A DNA stretch of 6,800 bases from an uncultured Synechococcus sp. (GTDB lineage Bacteria > Cyanobacteriota > Cyanobacteriia > PCC-6307 > Cyanobiaceae): contig CALJTZ010000176.1 in assembly GCA_937975655.1 (NCBI GenBank), positions 1-6,800 on the forward strand. Direction: 5' to 3'. Below, piece after piece: positions 1-6,309 of the stretch (the stretch's first letter is position 1; each line of letters opens with the position of its first letter). The position numbers and the translations under genes are program-made. The notes under the pieces were generated by a model. That model was given only the letters and a program-made list of their open reading frames with translations, searched no databases and had not been told where the DNA came from.

Positions 1-2
1 CC

Positions 3-152
3 TCAGCAGGATCGCCTTTCAATCTGCGCGTCACCGGGAAAGCCTATTCCTCTGGTATCACCGATGCCTGCTCATTGCCGACAACGCCTAATTACCTGCA
101 GAGCGCGATTCCTCTGACGTCGGCAGTCTATGCGCCCACAGGCGGGGCCGCT
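3..152 (+). other. Foreign coding fragment, possibly secreted/adhesin-type (DUF6701/MshQ-like), fused to the antiporter
   Basis: The frame starting at base 3 is open and runs straight into the antiporter, while the other two forward frames hit stops near 90 and 116. The translation contains SPFNLRVTGKAYSSG, a single Cys, TTPNYLQSAIPLTS and YAPTGGAAGSLS. It has no hydrophobic helices, whereas the antiporter should have its first transmembrane segments here. The pattern 'PFxLxVT...TPNY...L...APxGGxxGxLS' reminds me of the Ig-like repeats in DUF6701/MshQ-type pilus-associated proteins of beta- and gammaproteobacteria. That family call is from memory and weak. GC content over bases 1-120 is about 56%, against about 70% just downstream. 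I read this as sequence from another organism or locus joined by a chimeric event. The join lies somewhere in 140-165, and 152 is only a working boundary. Confidence 0.45.
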
Positions 153-995
153 GGCAGCCTCAGCGCCACCAGCATCGACATCACCGCCAGCGTGTTCGGG
201 GAGCTGCAGATGCTGCGCTCGCGCGAGGGCCAGATCGTGATCGGCGCCGCCGTGCTCGACGACATCCTGGGCATCGTGATCCTGGCGGTGGTGGTGAGCC
301 TGGCCGGTGGCGGCAGCCTGGCGATTGGCCCCATCCTCAAACTGGTGGCAGCGGCCGTTGTGTTCGTGGTGGCGGCCATCGGCCTCAGCCGGTCGGCGGC
401 CCCGGCCTTCGATTGGCTGATCGACCGCCTCAAGGCCCCCGGGGATGTGGCGGTGACCTCCTTTGTGGTGCTCACGGCCTGTTGTTTCGCCGCCACCGCC
501 ATTGGCCTGGAGGCTGCCCTGGGTGCCTTTGCTGCCGGCTTGATCCTCAGCAACTCCCGCCACACCCACGAGATTGAGCAGGCGGTGAAGCCGATCGTGG
601 CCCTGTTCGCCACCATCTTCTTTGTGCTGATTGGCACCGGCATGGACCTCTCCGTGCTCAATCCGATGGATCCCGCCAACCGCCCCGGCCTGGTGGTGGC
701 CGCCTTCCTGCTGCTGGTGGCTGTAGCCGGCAAGGTGGCCTCCGGCTGGAGCTTTCTGTCCCAGCAGCCCACCAACCGCCTGGTGGTGGGCCTCGGCATG
801 ATGCCCCGCGGTGAGGTGGGCCTGATCTTTCTGGGCCTCGGCACCCAGGCCAAGCTGCTCACCCCGGCCCTGGAGGCCGCGATCCTGCTGATGGTGATCG
901 GCACCACCTTCCTGGCGCCTGTGCTGCTCAGACTGGTGGTGTCCGGCCAGAGCAACGGCCCCGATGTCGACCCCCTCGCCGAAATCCCCACCTGA
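153..995 (+). CDS. Na+/H+ antiporter, CPA2 family (NapA/NhaS3-like), 5'-truncated
   Basis: This is an inner- or thylakoid-membrane secondary transporter that exchanges Na+ (or K+) for H+ in pH and salt homeostasis. The visible part begins at LSATSIDITASVFGEL and continues with REGQIVIGAAVLDDILGI. The Asp-Asp pair (codons 258-263) is the ion-binding signature of electrogenic CPA2 exchangers such as NapA and cyanobacterial NhaS3. Several hydrophobic helices follow, including LGAFAAGLILSNS and the family motif GLGMMPRGEVGLIFLGLG near 796-849. The protein ends soon after the last helix with no TrkA/RCK domain. About 280 residues of the core remain, and the first four or five helices expected of a ~400-residue protein are missing, replaced by unrelated sequence. 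TTG at 75 is in frame but lies in the foreign part and is not a credible start. The 3' end overlaps the next gene by 32 bp, suggesting cotranscription and translational coupling. Confidence 0.85.
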   Translation, partial: GSLSATSIDITASVFGELQMLRSREGQIVIGAAVLDDILGIVILAVVVSLAGGGSLAIGPILKLVAAAVVFVVAAIGLSRSAAPAFDWLIDRLKAPGDVAVTSFVVLTACCFAATAIGLEAALGAFAAGLILSNSRHTHEIEQAVKPIVALFATIFFVLIGTGMDLSVLNPMDPANRPGLVVAAFLLLVAVAGKVASGWSFLSQQPTNRLVVGLGMMPRGEVGLIFLGLGTQAKLLTPALEAAILLMVIGTTFLAPVLLRLVVSGQSNGPDVDPLAEIPT

Positions 996-1527
996 GCCGG
1001 CAGCTGGAGCCTTCTCCGGCTGGGGCCTGAGCTGGGGCGGCTGGCTCGACAATCGCCACGGCGAATGGTGGTTGCTGGCCCAGCTGGCCCTGATCGCTGC
1101 CCACCTGCTGCCCCCCTGGCCGGCCCCTGGCAGCTGGGGCTTCGCTTGGCCGTTGCCCCTGGCCCTCACGGGGGCTGTGTTGTTTGTGCTGGGCTTGGTG
1201 CTGGCGGCCCAGGCCTTCGGGCGGTTGGGGCCGAGCCTCACGCCGTTGCCGGATCCCAAGGCCGGCGCGGCGCTGATCACGGTGGGGGCCTACGGCCGCT
1301 GCCGGCATCCCCTCTATCAGGCGGTGTTGCTGTGTTCCCTGGGGGTGACACTGGCCCTGGGCAGCCTGCTGCACCTGGCGCTGCTGCTGGGCCTGTGTGC
1401 GGTGCTGGGCGGCAAAGCTCGGCGCGAGGAGCGGGGCCTGGTGTTGCGGCACCCGCAGTACGTGGCCTATCGCGCGGCCACGCCGGCGATCGTGCCGGGG
1501 CTCCCCTGGCTCGACTGGCGGGATTGA
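964..1527 (+). CDS. Isoprenylcysteine carboxyl methyltransferase / phospholipid methyltransferase-like integral membrane protein
   Basis: A 187-residue membrane protein. It has hydrophobic stretches at about residues 36-50, 62-83 and 119-148. The C-terminal half carries the signature of the ICMT/PEMT superfamily: GAYGRCRHPLY (108-118), then a conserved KARREE (151-156), then a polar tail LRHPQYVAYR (161-170). In characterised members this region binds S-adenosylmethionine, and the family methylates prenylated cysteines or lipid head groups. Bacterial members mostly have unknown substrates, so the substrate here cannot be named. The N-terminus (1-30) is Pro/Gly-rich. The ATG at 964 lies inside the antiporter gene (32-bp overlap, different frame), and the conserved-looking GLSWGGWLDNRHGEWW follows soon after, so this start is reasonable. 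It ends 4 bp before the stop of the convergent gene at 1532. Confidence 0.8.
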   Translation: MSTPSPKSPPEPAAGAFSGWGLSWGGWLDNRHGEWWLLAQLALIAAHLLPPWPAPGSWGFAWPLPLALTGAVLFVLGLVLAAQAFGRLGPSLTPLPDPKAGAALITVGAYGRCRHPLYQAVLLCSLGVTLALGSLLHLALLLGLCAVLGGKARREERGLVLRHPQYVAYRAATPAIVPGLPWLDWRD

Positions 1528-1531
1528 GGGT

Positions 1532-1885
1532 TCAGTCGTTGCTGCGGCTGGCCGCCAGGCTCCAGAACAGGCCGTAGAGCGCGGCCATCACCCCCAGGCT
1601 GGTGCCCCAGCCCGGGCCGAGGGTCCAGGCCAGCCCCAGGTTGGTGAGCGCACCCACCGCCAGGGCCAGCGCCAGGCTGGCCACCACCAGCACGGCCTGT
1701 TGCCCCGCCTCGGAGATCCCCCCCTCCGCCAGGGCCTCCTCCAGCCTCGAGAGTGGCGCGCTCAGCGGCACGTACAAGGCCAGGGCCCACAGGGCTGTGC
1801 CGGGCAGCAGGGCCGTCCAGTTCAGCAAGCTCCAATCCGCCAAGGGCCGGCATCCCGCAGGGTTGAGCTCCCTAGCATCAACCAC
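1532..1885 (-). CDS. Small conserved-type membrane protein of unknown function, three predicted helices
   Basis: A 117-residue protein that I do not recognise. Its features are a short hydrophilic N-terminus with Cys12 and RPLADW, hydrophobic segments at about 22-41, 63-88 and 93-111, and an acidic/polar linker between the first two (RLEEALAEGGISEAGQQ, 47-63). The tail is polar (SRSND). The composition (few charged residues in the helices, Trp at 18, 23, 33, 87, 93 and 108) fits a genuine membrane protein rather than an antisense artefact, and neither strand has a better gene here. The only nearby start in frame is GTG at 1885; there is no in-frame ATG and no Shine-Dalgarno sequence, so the N-terminus is uncertain. 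It is convergent with the methyltransferase-like gene and divergent from the hydrolase gene, and its first codons lie within one arm of a 12-bp inverted repeat. No function can be assigned. Confidence 0.65.
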   Translation of the reverse strand: MVDARELNPAGCRPLADWSLLNWTALLPGTALWALALYVPLSAPLSRLEEALAEGGISEAGQQAVLVVASLALALAVGALTNLGLAWTLGPGWGTSLGVMAALYGLFWSLAASRSND

Positions 1886-1928
1886 CCTGTGCTGCTTTGC
1901 CGGTGACTTGCCTGACAGCTCAACCCTG
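1858..1928. repeat. Perfect 12-bp inverted repeat spanning a divergent gene start region
   Basis: CAGGGTTGAGCT at 1858-1869 is exactly the reverse complement of AGCTCAACCCTG at 1917-1928, with 47 bases between the arms. The centre (about 1893) falls in the tiny gap between the start of the small membrane protein gene (GTG 1885, - strand) and the hydrolase start (TTG 1897 or GTG 1903, + strand). Each arm therefore occupies the same relative place, in the same sense orientation, at the beginning of each gene. It may be an operator pair, part of an mRNA structure or a shared 5' sequence. The repeat itself is seen directly; any role is inference. Confidence 0.75.
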
Positions 1929-2793
1929 GAGCTTTCAGGGCCATGCCATCCATGCGGTGAGCCAGGCTCCTGCCAGTGCCGCCGAGCAGCACGGCCCGGC
2001 GATCCTGCTGGTGCATGGCTTCGGTGCCTCCACAGACCACTGGCGTTTCAACATCCCGGTCCTGGCGGAGCATTACGAGGTGCATGCCCTGGATCTGCTG
2101 GGGTTTGGCCGCAGTGCCAAGCCCGAGGGTCCCAGCTATGGCGGAGCCCTTTGGCGCGATCAGCTGGTGGCCTATGTGCTGGAGCGGATCGGCCGGCCCA
2201 CGGTGTTGGTGGGCAACTCCCTCGGGGGCTATTCCGCCCTGGCCGCTGGCGCGGCCCTGGGGGATCAGGCGGCGGGGGTGGTGCTGCTGAATGCGGCTGG
2301 CCCGTTCTCCGATGAACAGGCGGCACCCAAGGGCTGGGGGGCTATCGCGCGCCGCACCATCGGCGCGGCGCTGTTCAAGAGCCCCGTGCTGCAGCGGCTG
2401 TTGTTTGAAAACCTGCGCCGCCCCGCCACCGTGCGCCGCACCCTCAGCCAGGTGTACATCGACAAAACCAATGTGAACGAGGCGCTGGTGGAGTCGATCC
2501 TGCGGCCCTCGCGGGACCCCGGCGCCTTCGGGGTGTTCCGCACGGTGTTCGACATTCCCAGCGGCCAACCCCTCGACCAGCTGTTCGCCGAGTTGCAGGC
2601 CCCCCTGCTGTTGGTGTGGGGCATCCGCGATCCCTGGATCAATGCGGCAGGACGCCGCGGTGCCTTCCAGCGCCATGCCCCTGCCAACACCACCGAGGTG
2701 GTGTTGGAGGCCGGCCACTGCCCCCACGATGAAGTGCCCGACCAGGTGAACCGGGCGATGCTCGAGTGGTTGGCGGGGCTGGACGCCGCCTGA
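1903..2793 (+). CDS. Alpha/beta-fold hydrolase, possibly pheophytinase/chlorophyll-related type
   Basis: A soluble serine hydrolase of the alpha/beta-hydrolase_1 family, 296 residues from GTG 1903 (298 from TTG 1897). In the longer numbering, the first beta strand WSFQGHAIHAV (11-21) leads to the oxyanion-hole motif HGFG (40-43), the strand HALDLLGFGRS (63-73) and the nucleophile elbow GNSLGG with Ser108. A lid region follows, with RRPATVRRTL and VYIDKTNVNEAL. The acid is Asp245 in GIRDPW and the base His274 in AGHCPHDE, so the triad is complete and the length is normal. Such proteins are widespread in cyanobacteria and resemble plant pheophytinase-like hydrolases, but the substrate cannot be read from sequence. 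An in-frame TAG at 1873 limits the start to TTG 1897 or GTG 1903. Neither has a Shine-Dalgarno sequence; I prefer GTG. The next gene follows after 35 bp in the same direction. Confidence 0.85.
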   Translation: MTCLTAQPWSFQGHAIHAVSQAPASAAEQHGPAILLVHGFGASTDHWRFNIPVLAEHYEVHALDLLGFGRSAKPEGPSYGGALWRDQLVAYVLERIGRPTVLVGNSLGGYSALAAGAALGDQAAGVVLLNAAGPFSDEQAAPKGWGAIARRTIGAALFKSPVLQRLLFENLRRPATVRRTLSQVYIDKTNVNEALVESILRPSRDPGAFGVFRTVFDIPSGQPLDQLFAELQAPLLLVWGIRDPWINAAGRRGAFQRHAPANTTEVVLEAGHCPHDEVPDQVNRAMLEWLAGLDAA

Positions 2794-2828
2794 CGCCCCT
2801 ACGGTCGGGCCATCTGCCCGCCCCTGCC

Positions 2829-3710
2829 ATGACCCTGCTCCAGCGCGCTGAGCCCTATCCCCACTGGGAATTCACCGCTCCTTGGGGCGATCAACTGCGG
2901 GTGGTTCCCGAGCGTGGTGGCCTGCTCACGGGCTGGCAGAGCGGCGGGCGGGAGCTGCTCTACTTCGATGCTGAGCGCTTTGCCGATCCGGCCAAGAGCG
3001 TGCGGGGTGGGATCCCCGTGCTGTTTCCCATCTGCGGGAACCTGCCCGGCGACGCCCTGGTGCTGCCGCAGGGCACCTTTCCCATGGCCCAGCACGGCTT
3101 TGCCCGCGATCTGCCCTGGAGCCTGGAGGCGCTGGCCGATGGCCAGGGGCTGCGGCTCACGCTCGAGGATTCGCCCACCAGCCAGGCCGCGTATCCCTTC
3201 GCCTTTGGCCTGGTGTTGGAGTACCGGCTGGAGCCGGGTGCCCTGGCCATCAGCGCCACCGTGCAACATCACGCCGGCTCGCACAGCCGGCCGGATCCCA
3301 TGCCGTTTGCCCTCGGCCTGCATCCCTATTTTGCCGTGTCCGCCCTGGAGGCCGCCGTGGTGCAGGGGCTGCCGGAACGGTGTGTGAACCACCTCACCAT
3401 GGAGCCGGCTGCCACGCTGGAGCAGCTGGAGCAACTCGCCCAGGGCGTGGATCTCCTGGCCGGGCCAGCGGCTGGCGTGCGCCTGCTGGATCAGGCCACG
3501 GGCCAGGGTGTGGAACTGCAAGCCACGGCGCCCCTGGATCTGGCCGTGGTGTGGACCGATCCCCCCCGCCCCATGGTGTGCCTTGAACCCTGGACGGCGC
3601 CCCGCGGTGCCCTCGCCAGTGGTGAGCGCTGTTTGCGGCTCGAGCCCGGCGAGCAGCTGCAGTTGCAGTGCCGCTACGCGCTCTGCAGCACCCCCACGAT
3701 TCAGGCCTGA
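2829..3710 (+). CDS. Aldose 1-epimerase family protein (galactose mutarotase / hexose-6-phosphate mutarotase-like)
   Basis: A cytoplasmic, 293-residue beta-sandwich enzyme of the aldose-1-epimerase family, which interconverts alpha and beta anomers of hexoses or hexose phosphates. Visible signatures are SVRGGIPVLFPICGNLPG (57-74), QHGFAR with His89, GLHPYF with His165, and CLEPWTAPRGAL with Glu253. The two histidines and the glutamate match the usual catalytic set (acid, substrate binding and general base). Arg59 and Arg93 sit where phosphate-binding arginines occur in hexose-6-phosphate mutarotases, so a phosphorylated substrate is possible. I cannot decide between free and phosphorylated sugar. 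The ATG at 2829 is preferred over in-frame ATG 2766, which would put 21 odd residues in front and overlap the hydrolase gene. It may be cotranscribed with the hydrolase. Its stop overlaps the 3' end of the convergent glcE-like gene by 10 bp. Confidence 0.85.
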   Translation: MTLLQRAEPYPHWEFTAPWGDQLRVVPERGGLLTGWQSGGRELLYFDAERFADPAKSVRGGIPVLFPICGNLPGDALVLPQGTFPMAQHGFARDLPWSLEALADGQGLRLTLEDSPTSQAAYPFAFGLVLEYRLEPGALAISATVQHHAGSHSRPDPMPFALGLHPYFAVSALEAAVVQGLPERCVNHLTMEPAATLEQLEQLAQGVDLLAGPAAGVRLLDQATGQGVELQATAPLDLAVVWTDPPRPMVCLEPWTAPRGALASGERCLRLEPGEQLQLQCRYALCSTPTIQA

Positions 3711-4903
3711 GGGGCCGGGGGCCTCACCCCCGGCAGGCGGCCGCGGGCCAGCTGCTGCAGGGGATCGAACTCGCGTTTCAGGGCCTCGATCACCGGCCGG
3801 GCCGGTGCGTTCTCCCAGGCGGGCAGGGCTGAGCCGGCAGGCTGCTCCAGCACGGTGAGATAGCCCCCCAGTTCGCTGCAGCGCCGGCGCAGGGCCTCCA
3901 CCCGGTAACCCGGCAGTTGGTCTGCCTCGGCCCAAGCCAGGCCCACGCCACTGCCGGCCGCCAGGTTGAGCTGGAGGTCTGCCACCAGGGGATCCGCCAG
4001 CAGCTCGCCGGCCTGGGCCGGCAGCACGCCAAGGCGTAACAACCAGCGGCTGCGTTGCAGCATGGGCGCCCCTTGATCCGGGCCCAGGCTGATGGCCCCC
4101 AGGGCCTCCAGCCGCTCGGCGTCCACGGCCTGGGCGTTCAGGCCCGTTGCTGCCGCTTGCTCGCTCCAGGCCAGCAGTTGATCCGCGATCGCCTCAGGGC
4201 TCACGCTGGCCAGGCTGATCAACAGGCTGGTCTCGCTGGCTGCACCGGCAGCCCTGGCCAGGGCCGGACTCCACCAGTCGATCAGCTCCGGCGTGAGCGC
4301 CGAGCCGAGGCAGTGGCGGCGCAGCTGATCCAGGGCCGGCAGGGCCCCTTGCAGCAGCAGCCCGCGGCGCTGCATCGGCCGCGGGAAGGTGCGCAGGGTG
4401 AGCTCGGTGATCAGGCCCAGGCTGCCCCAGCTGCCCGTGAACAGGCGCATCAGGTCGTAACCGGCCACGTTCTTCACCACCTTGCCGCCGGCTTTCGCGG
4501 CCGTGCCATCGGCCCGCAGCAGGGCCAGGCCGATCAGTTGGTCGCGCACCCCCAGATAGCGCTGGCGCAGGCCGCCAGCCATGCCGCGGGCCACCAAGCC
4601 CCCCAGCGTGCCCGCCCCAGTGCCATCGGCCCCGCTGCCCCAGGGCCAGTCCAGGGCCAGCCACTGGCCTTTGGCCGCCAGTTCCGCCTGCAGCTCCTGC
4701 AGCGGTACGCCGGCCTGGGCGGTGATGGTGAAGTCGCCGATGCAGTGCTCCACGATCCGGTTGAGCCGCGTGCAGCTAAGCGTCAGCGGTGGCACCGGGG
4801 GGCCCCAGTGCAGCCTGGTGCCGTGGCCTGCCGGTTGCCAGGGGGTGGCCTGCCGGTGCAGGTCCTGCACCAGCTCCTGCAGCTCGCTGGGCTCGGGGGT
4901 CAT
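3701..4903 (-). CDS. glcE: FAD-binding oxidoreductase, glycolate dehydrogenase GlcE-like subunit
   Basis: A 400-residue flavoprotein subunit. In glycolate dehydrogenase (GlcDEF) GlcE acts with the catalytic flavoprotein GlcD and the iron-sulfur GlcF to oxidise glycolate to glyoxylate, the entry to photorespiratory salvage. The FAD_binding_4 (PCMH-type) domain is clear: PAGHGTR (24-30), TAQAGVPLQEL (61-71), GAGTLGGLVARG (96-107), VRDQLIGLALLRADG (119-133), then KNVAGYDLMRLF (144-155) and GSWGSLGLITEL (157-168). The GGKVVKNVAGYDL pattern is typical of GlcE rather than GlcD. The C-terminal half is divergent and shorter than in GlcD, as expected, although 400 residues is somewhat longer than the ~350 of E. 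coli GlcE. ATG 4903 is chosen; GTG 4906 directly precedes it in frame. No glcD or glcF is in the window. It is divergent from the sugar acid kinase gene, with 17 bp between start codons. Confidence 0.8.
   Translation of the reverse strand: MTPEPSELQELVQDLHRQATPWQPAGHGTRLHWGPPVPPLTLSCTRLNRIVEHCIGDFTITAQAGVPLQELQAELAAKGQWLALDWPWGSGADGTGAGTLGGLVARGMAGGLRQRYLGVRDQLIGLALLRADGTAAKAGGKVVKNVAGYDLMRLFTGSWGSLGLITELTLRTFPRPMQRRGLLLQGALPALDQLRRHCLGSALTPELIDWWSPALARAAGAASETSLLISLASVSPEAIADQLLAWSEQAAATGLNAQAVDAERLEALGAISLGPDQGAPMLQRSRWLLRLGVLPAQAGELLADPLVADLQLNLAAGSGVGLAWAEADQLPGYRVEALRRRCSELGGYLTVLEQPAGSALPAWENAPARPVIEALKREFDPLQQLARGRLPGVRPPAPQA
3714..3734 (+). terminator. GC-rich hairpin just after the mutarotase stop, without U-tract
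   Basis: GCCGGGGG (3714-3721) pairs perfectly with CCCCCGGC (3727-3734) around a 5-base loop. It begins 3 bases after the TGA of the mutarotase gene and lies within the last codons of the convergent glcE-like gene. There is no run of T after either arm, so it is not a canonical intrinsic terminator. It could stall polymerase or protect the 3' end of the mRNA. It could equally be chance in very GC-rich coding DNA. Confidence 0.3.
4185..4192. repeat. Single HIP1 octamer GCGATCGC
   Basis: The palindromic octamer GCGATCGC, highly over-represented in many cyanobacterial genomes, occurs once, within the glcE-like gene. One copy in 6.8 kb of GC-rich DNA is only weak support for a cyanobacterial origin. 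Confidence 0.4.
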
Positions 4904-4920
4904 CACGGCACGATGGTGCC

Positions 4921-6309
4921 ATGGCAGATCGGCTCAAAGTCGTTGTTCTGGACGACGACCCCACCGGCTCGCAGACCGTGCATGGCTGTCCGCTGCTGCT
5001 CCGCTGGGATGCCCAGGCCCTGCGCCAGGGCCTCGAGCACCCCTCGCCGCTGCTGTTTGTGCTGGCCAACACGAGGGCCCTGGATCCAGCGGCGGCGGCC
5101 CAGCGGGTGCGGGAGATCTGCCGCGCCCTCAAGCCGGCTCTGGAGTCGGCCCTGGCGGCTGGGGCCATCGACCACTGGCTGATCGTGAGCCGTGGCGATT
5201 CCACCCTGCGGGGCCACTTCCCCCTGGAATGCGAGGTGATCAGCGAGGAGCTTGGCCCCTTCGATGCCACCTTGCTGGCCCCGGCTTTTCTCCCCGGTGG
5301 GCGCACCACCGTGGATGGGGTGCATCAGCTGCACGGCGAGCCCGTGCACACCACCCCCTTTGCCCGCGACCGGCTGTTTGGTTACAGCACCAGCTTTCTG
5401 CCGGATTGGGTGGCGGAGAAAAGCGGTGGCCGCCTGGCCGCGGCCCAGGTGGAGAGGATCTCCCTGGCGCACCTGGAGGAGGCGCTGCTGGATGGTGGCG
5501 AGCTCCTCTGCCAGTGCCTGGCGGGGCTGCCACCCCAGCGCTATGTGGTGGTGGATGCCGAGCGGCCGGAGCAGCTCGCGGCCCTGGGGGCGGCGATGCG
5601 GCAGCTCACGGCGCCCGCCGCCGCCCAGCGCTGGGGCCGGCCGCGGCGCTTGCTGGTGCAGTCGGCGGCCAGCCTGATCAATGGCCTGGTGGAGCTACCG
5701 CCCCAACCGCTGGATGCCGCTGGCCTGGCGCGGTTGCGCCGGCCTGGGCCTGGCCTGGTGTTGGTGGGCTCCCACGTGCCCCTGGCGGATCTGCAGCTAG
5801 AGCGGCTGCTGGCGCAGCCCGGCTGCAGCGGCGTGGAGATCAGCGTGGCCAAGCTGGCCCGGCTGCTGGAGGGGCCACTGCCCGATCGCCTGTTGGCGTC
5901 GCTGGAGCAGACCTGGCTGGAGCAGCTGCGGGCGGTGCTGGCGGGCGGCGGCACACCGGTGCTGTTCAGCAGCCGCGGCGAAGTGGCGTGCCGCTCGGCG
6001 GCCGAGCGCCGTCGCCTGGGGCTTGCGTTGGCGGGGCTGATGGCACGGCTTGCCGCGGCTCTGGCGCCGCAGCTGGGCTACCTGATCAGCAAGGGAGGCA
6101 TCACCACCCACACCCTGCTGGCCGATGGCCTGCGGCTGTCAGCGGTGCAGCTGCAGGGGCAGCTGCTGCCGGGCCTGTCCCTGGTGCTGACGTCGGCGGA
6201 GGCCCCGGTGCCCGGGCTGCCGGTGATCACCTTCCCGGGCAACCTCGGCGATGGCGAGAGCCTCTGCCAGGCCTGGGCCCTGATGGAGAGCGCCGGCTCA
6301 GGCCGGTAG
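4921..6309 (+). CDS. Four-carbon acid sugar kinase family protein (DUF1537)
   Basis: A cytoplasmic ATP-dependent kinase family of which characterised members phosphorylate four-carbon sugar acids (3-oxo-tetronate 4-kinase OtnK, D-threonate 4-kinase DtnK). The protein is 462 residues, a normal length. The N-terminal substrate domain shows VVLDDDPTGSQTV (8-20), NTRAL (50-54), SRGDSTLRGHFPLE (90-103) and APAFLPGGRTTVDGVH (120-135). The C-terminal nucleotide-binding domain shows VLVGSH, then SKGGITTHTLLADGL (390-404) and FPGNLGD (438-444). All key motifs are intact. ATG 4921 is chosen because the DDDPTG strand normally lies within the first ~15 residues; the in-frame extension to 4789 would overlap glcE and is Pro/Ala/Gly junk. 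The usual partners (OtnI, OtnC or PdxA2-type dehydrogenase) are absent, so the cyanobacterial substrate is unknown. The stop overlaps the convergent permease gene by 12 bp. Confidence 0.88.
   Translation: MADRLKVVVLDDDPTGSQTVHGCPLLLRWDAQALRQGLEHPSPLLFVLANTRALDPAAAAQRVREICRALKPALESALAAGAIDHWLIVSRGDSTLRGHFPLECEVISEELGPFDATLLAPAFLPGGRTTVDGVHQLHGEPVHTTPFARDRLFGYSTSFLPDWVAEKSGGRLAAAQVERISLAHLEEALLDGGELLCQCLAGLPPQRYVVVDAERPEQLAALGAAMRQLTAPAAAQRWGRPRRLLVQSAASLINGLVELPPQPLDAAGLARLRRPGPGLVLVGSHVPLADLQLERLLAQPGCSGVEISVAKLARLLEGPLPDRLLASLEQTWLEQLRAVLAGGGTPVLFSSRGEVACRSAAERRRLGLALAGLMARLAAALAPQLGYLISKGGITTHTLLADGLRLSAVQLQGQLLPGLSLVLTSAEAPVPGLPVITFPGNLGDGESLCQAWALMESAGSGR

Noticed and set aside
75..995. 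A complete antiporter starting at TTG 75
   Set aside because: The protein would lack its first helices and begin with non-membrane foreign sequence; the true start is missing.
72..1280. 402-codon open frame on the - strand opposite the antiporter and methyltransferase genes
   Set aside because: It is rich in Gly/His/Gln/Ala with no recognisable domain, and lies antisense to two clear genes. Such frames arise from GC-rich codon use.
2806..2820. Small hairpin CGGGC-CATCT-GCCCG between the hydrolase and mutarotase genes
   Set aside because: The stem has only 5 bp with no T-run, and both genes run in the same direction, so cotranscription is more likely than termination.
2799..3935. 378-codon - strand frame opposite the mutarotase
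   Set aside because: Low-complexity antisense product; the mutarotase has all catalytic motifs on the + strand.
4055..5182. 375-codon + strand frame opposite glcE
   Set aside because: Gln/Ala/Gly/His-rich antisense frame without domains; the GlcE-like protein on the other strand has clear FAD-binding motifs.
6293..6306. CCGGC/GCCGG mini-hairpin at the kinase/permease 3' overlap
   Set aside because: A 5-bp stem with a 4-base loop is common by chance at this GC content, and there is no U-tract.
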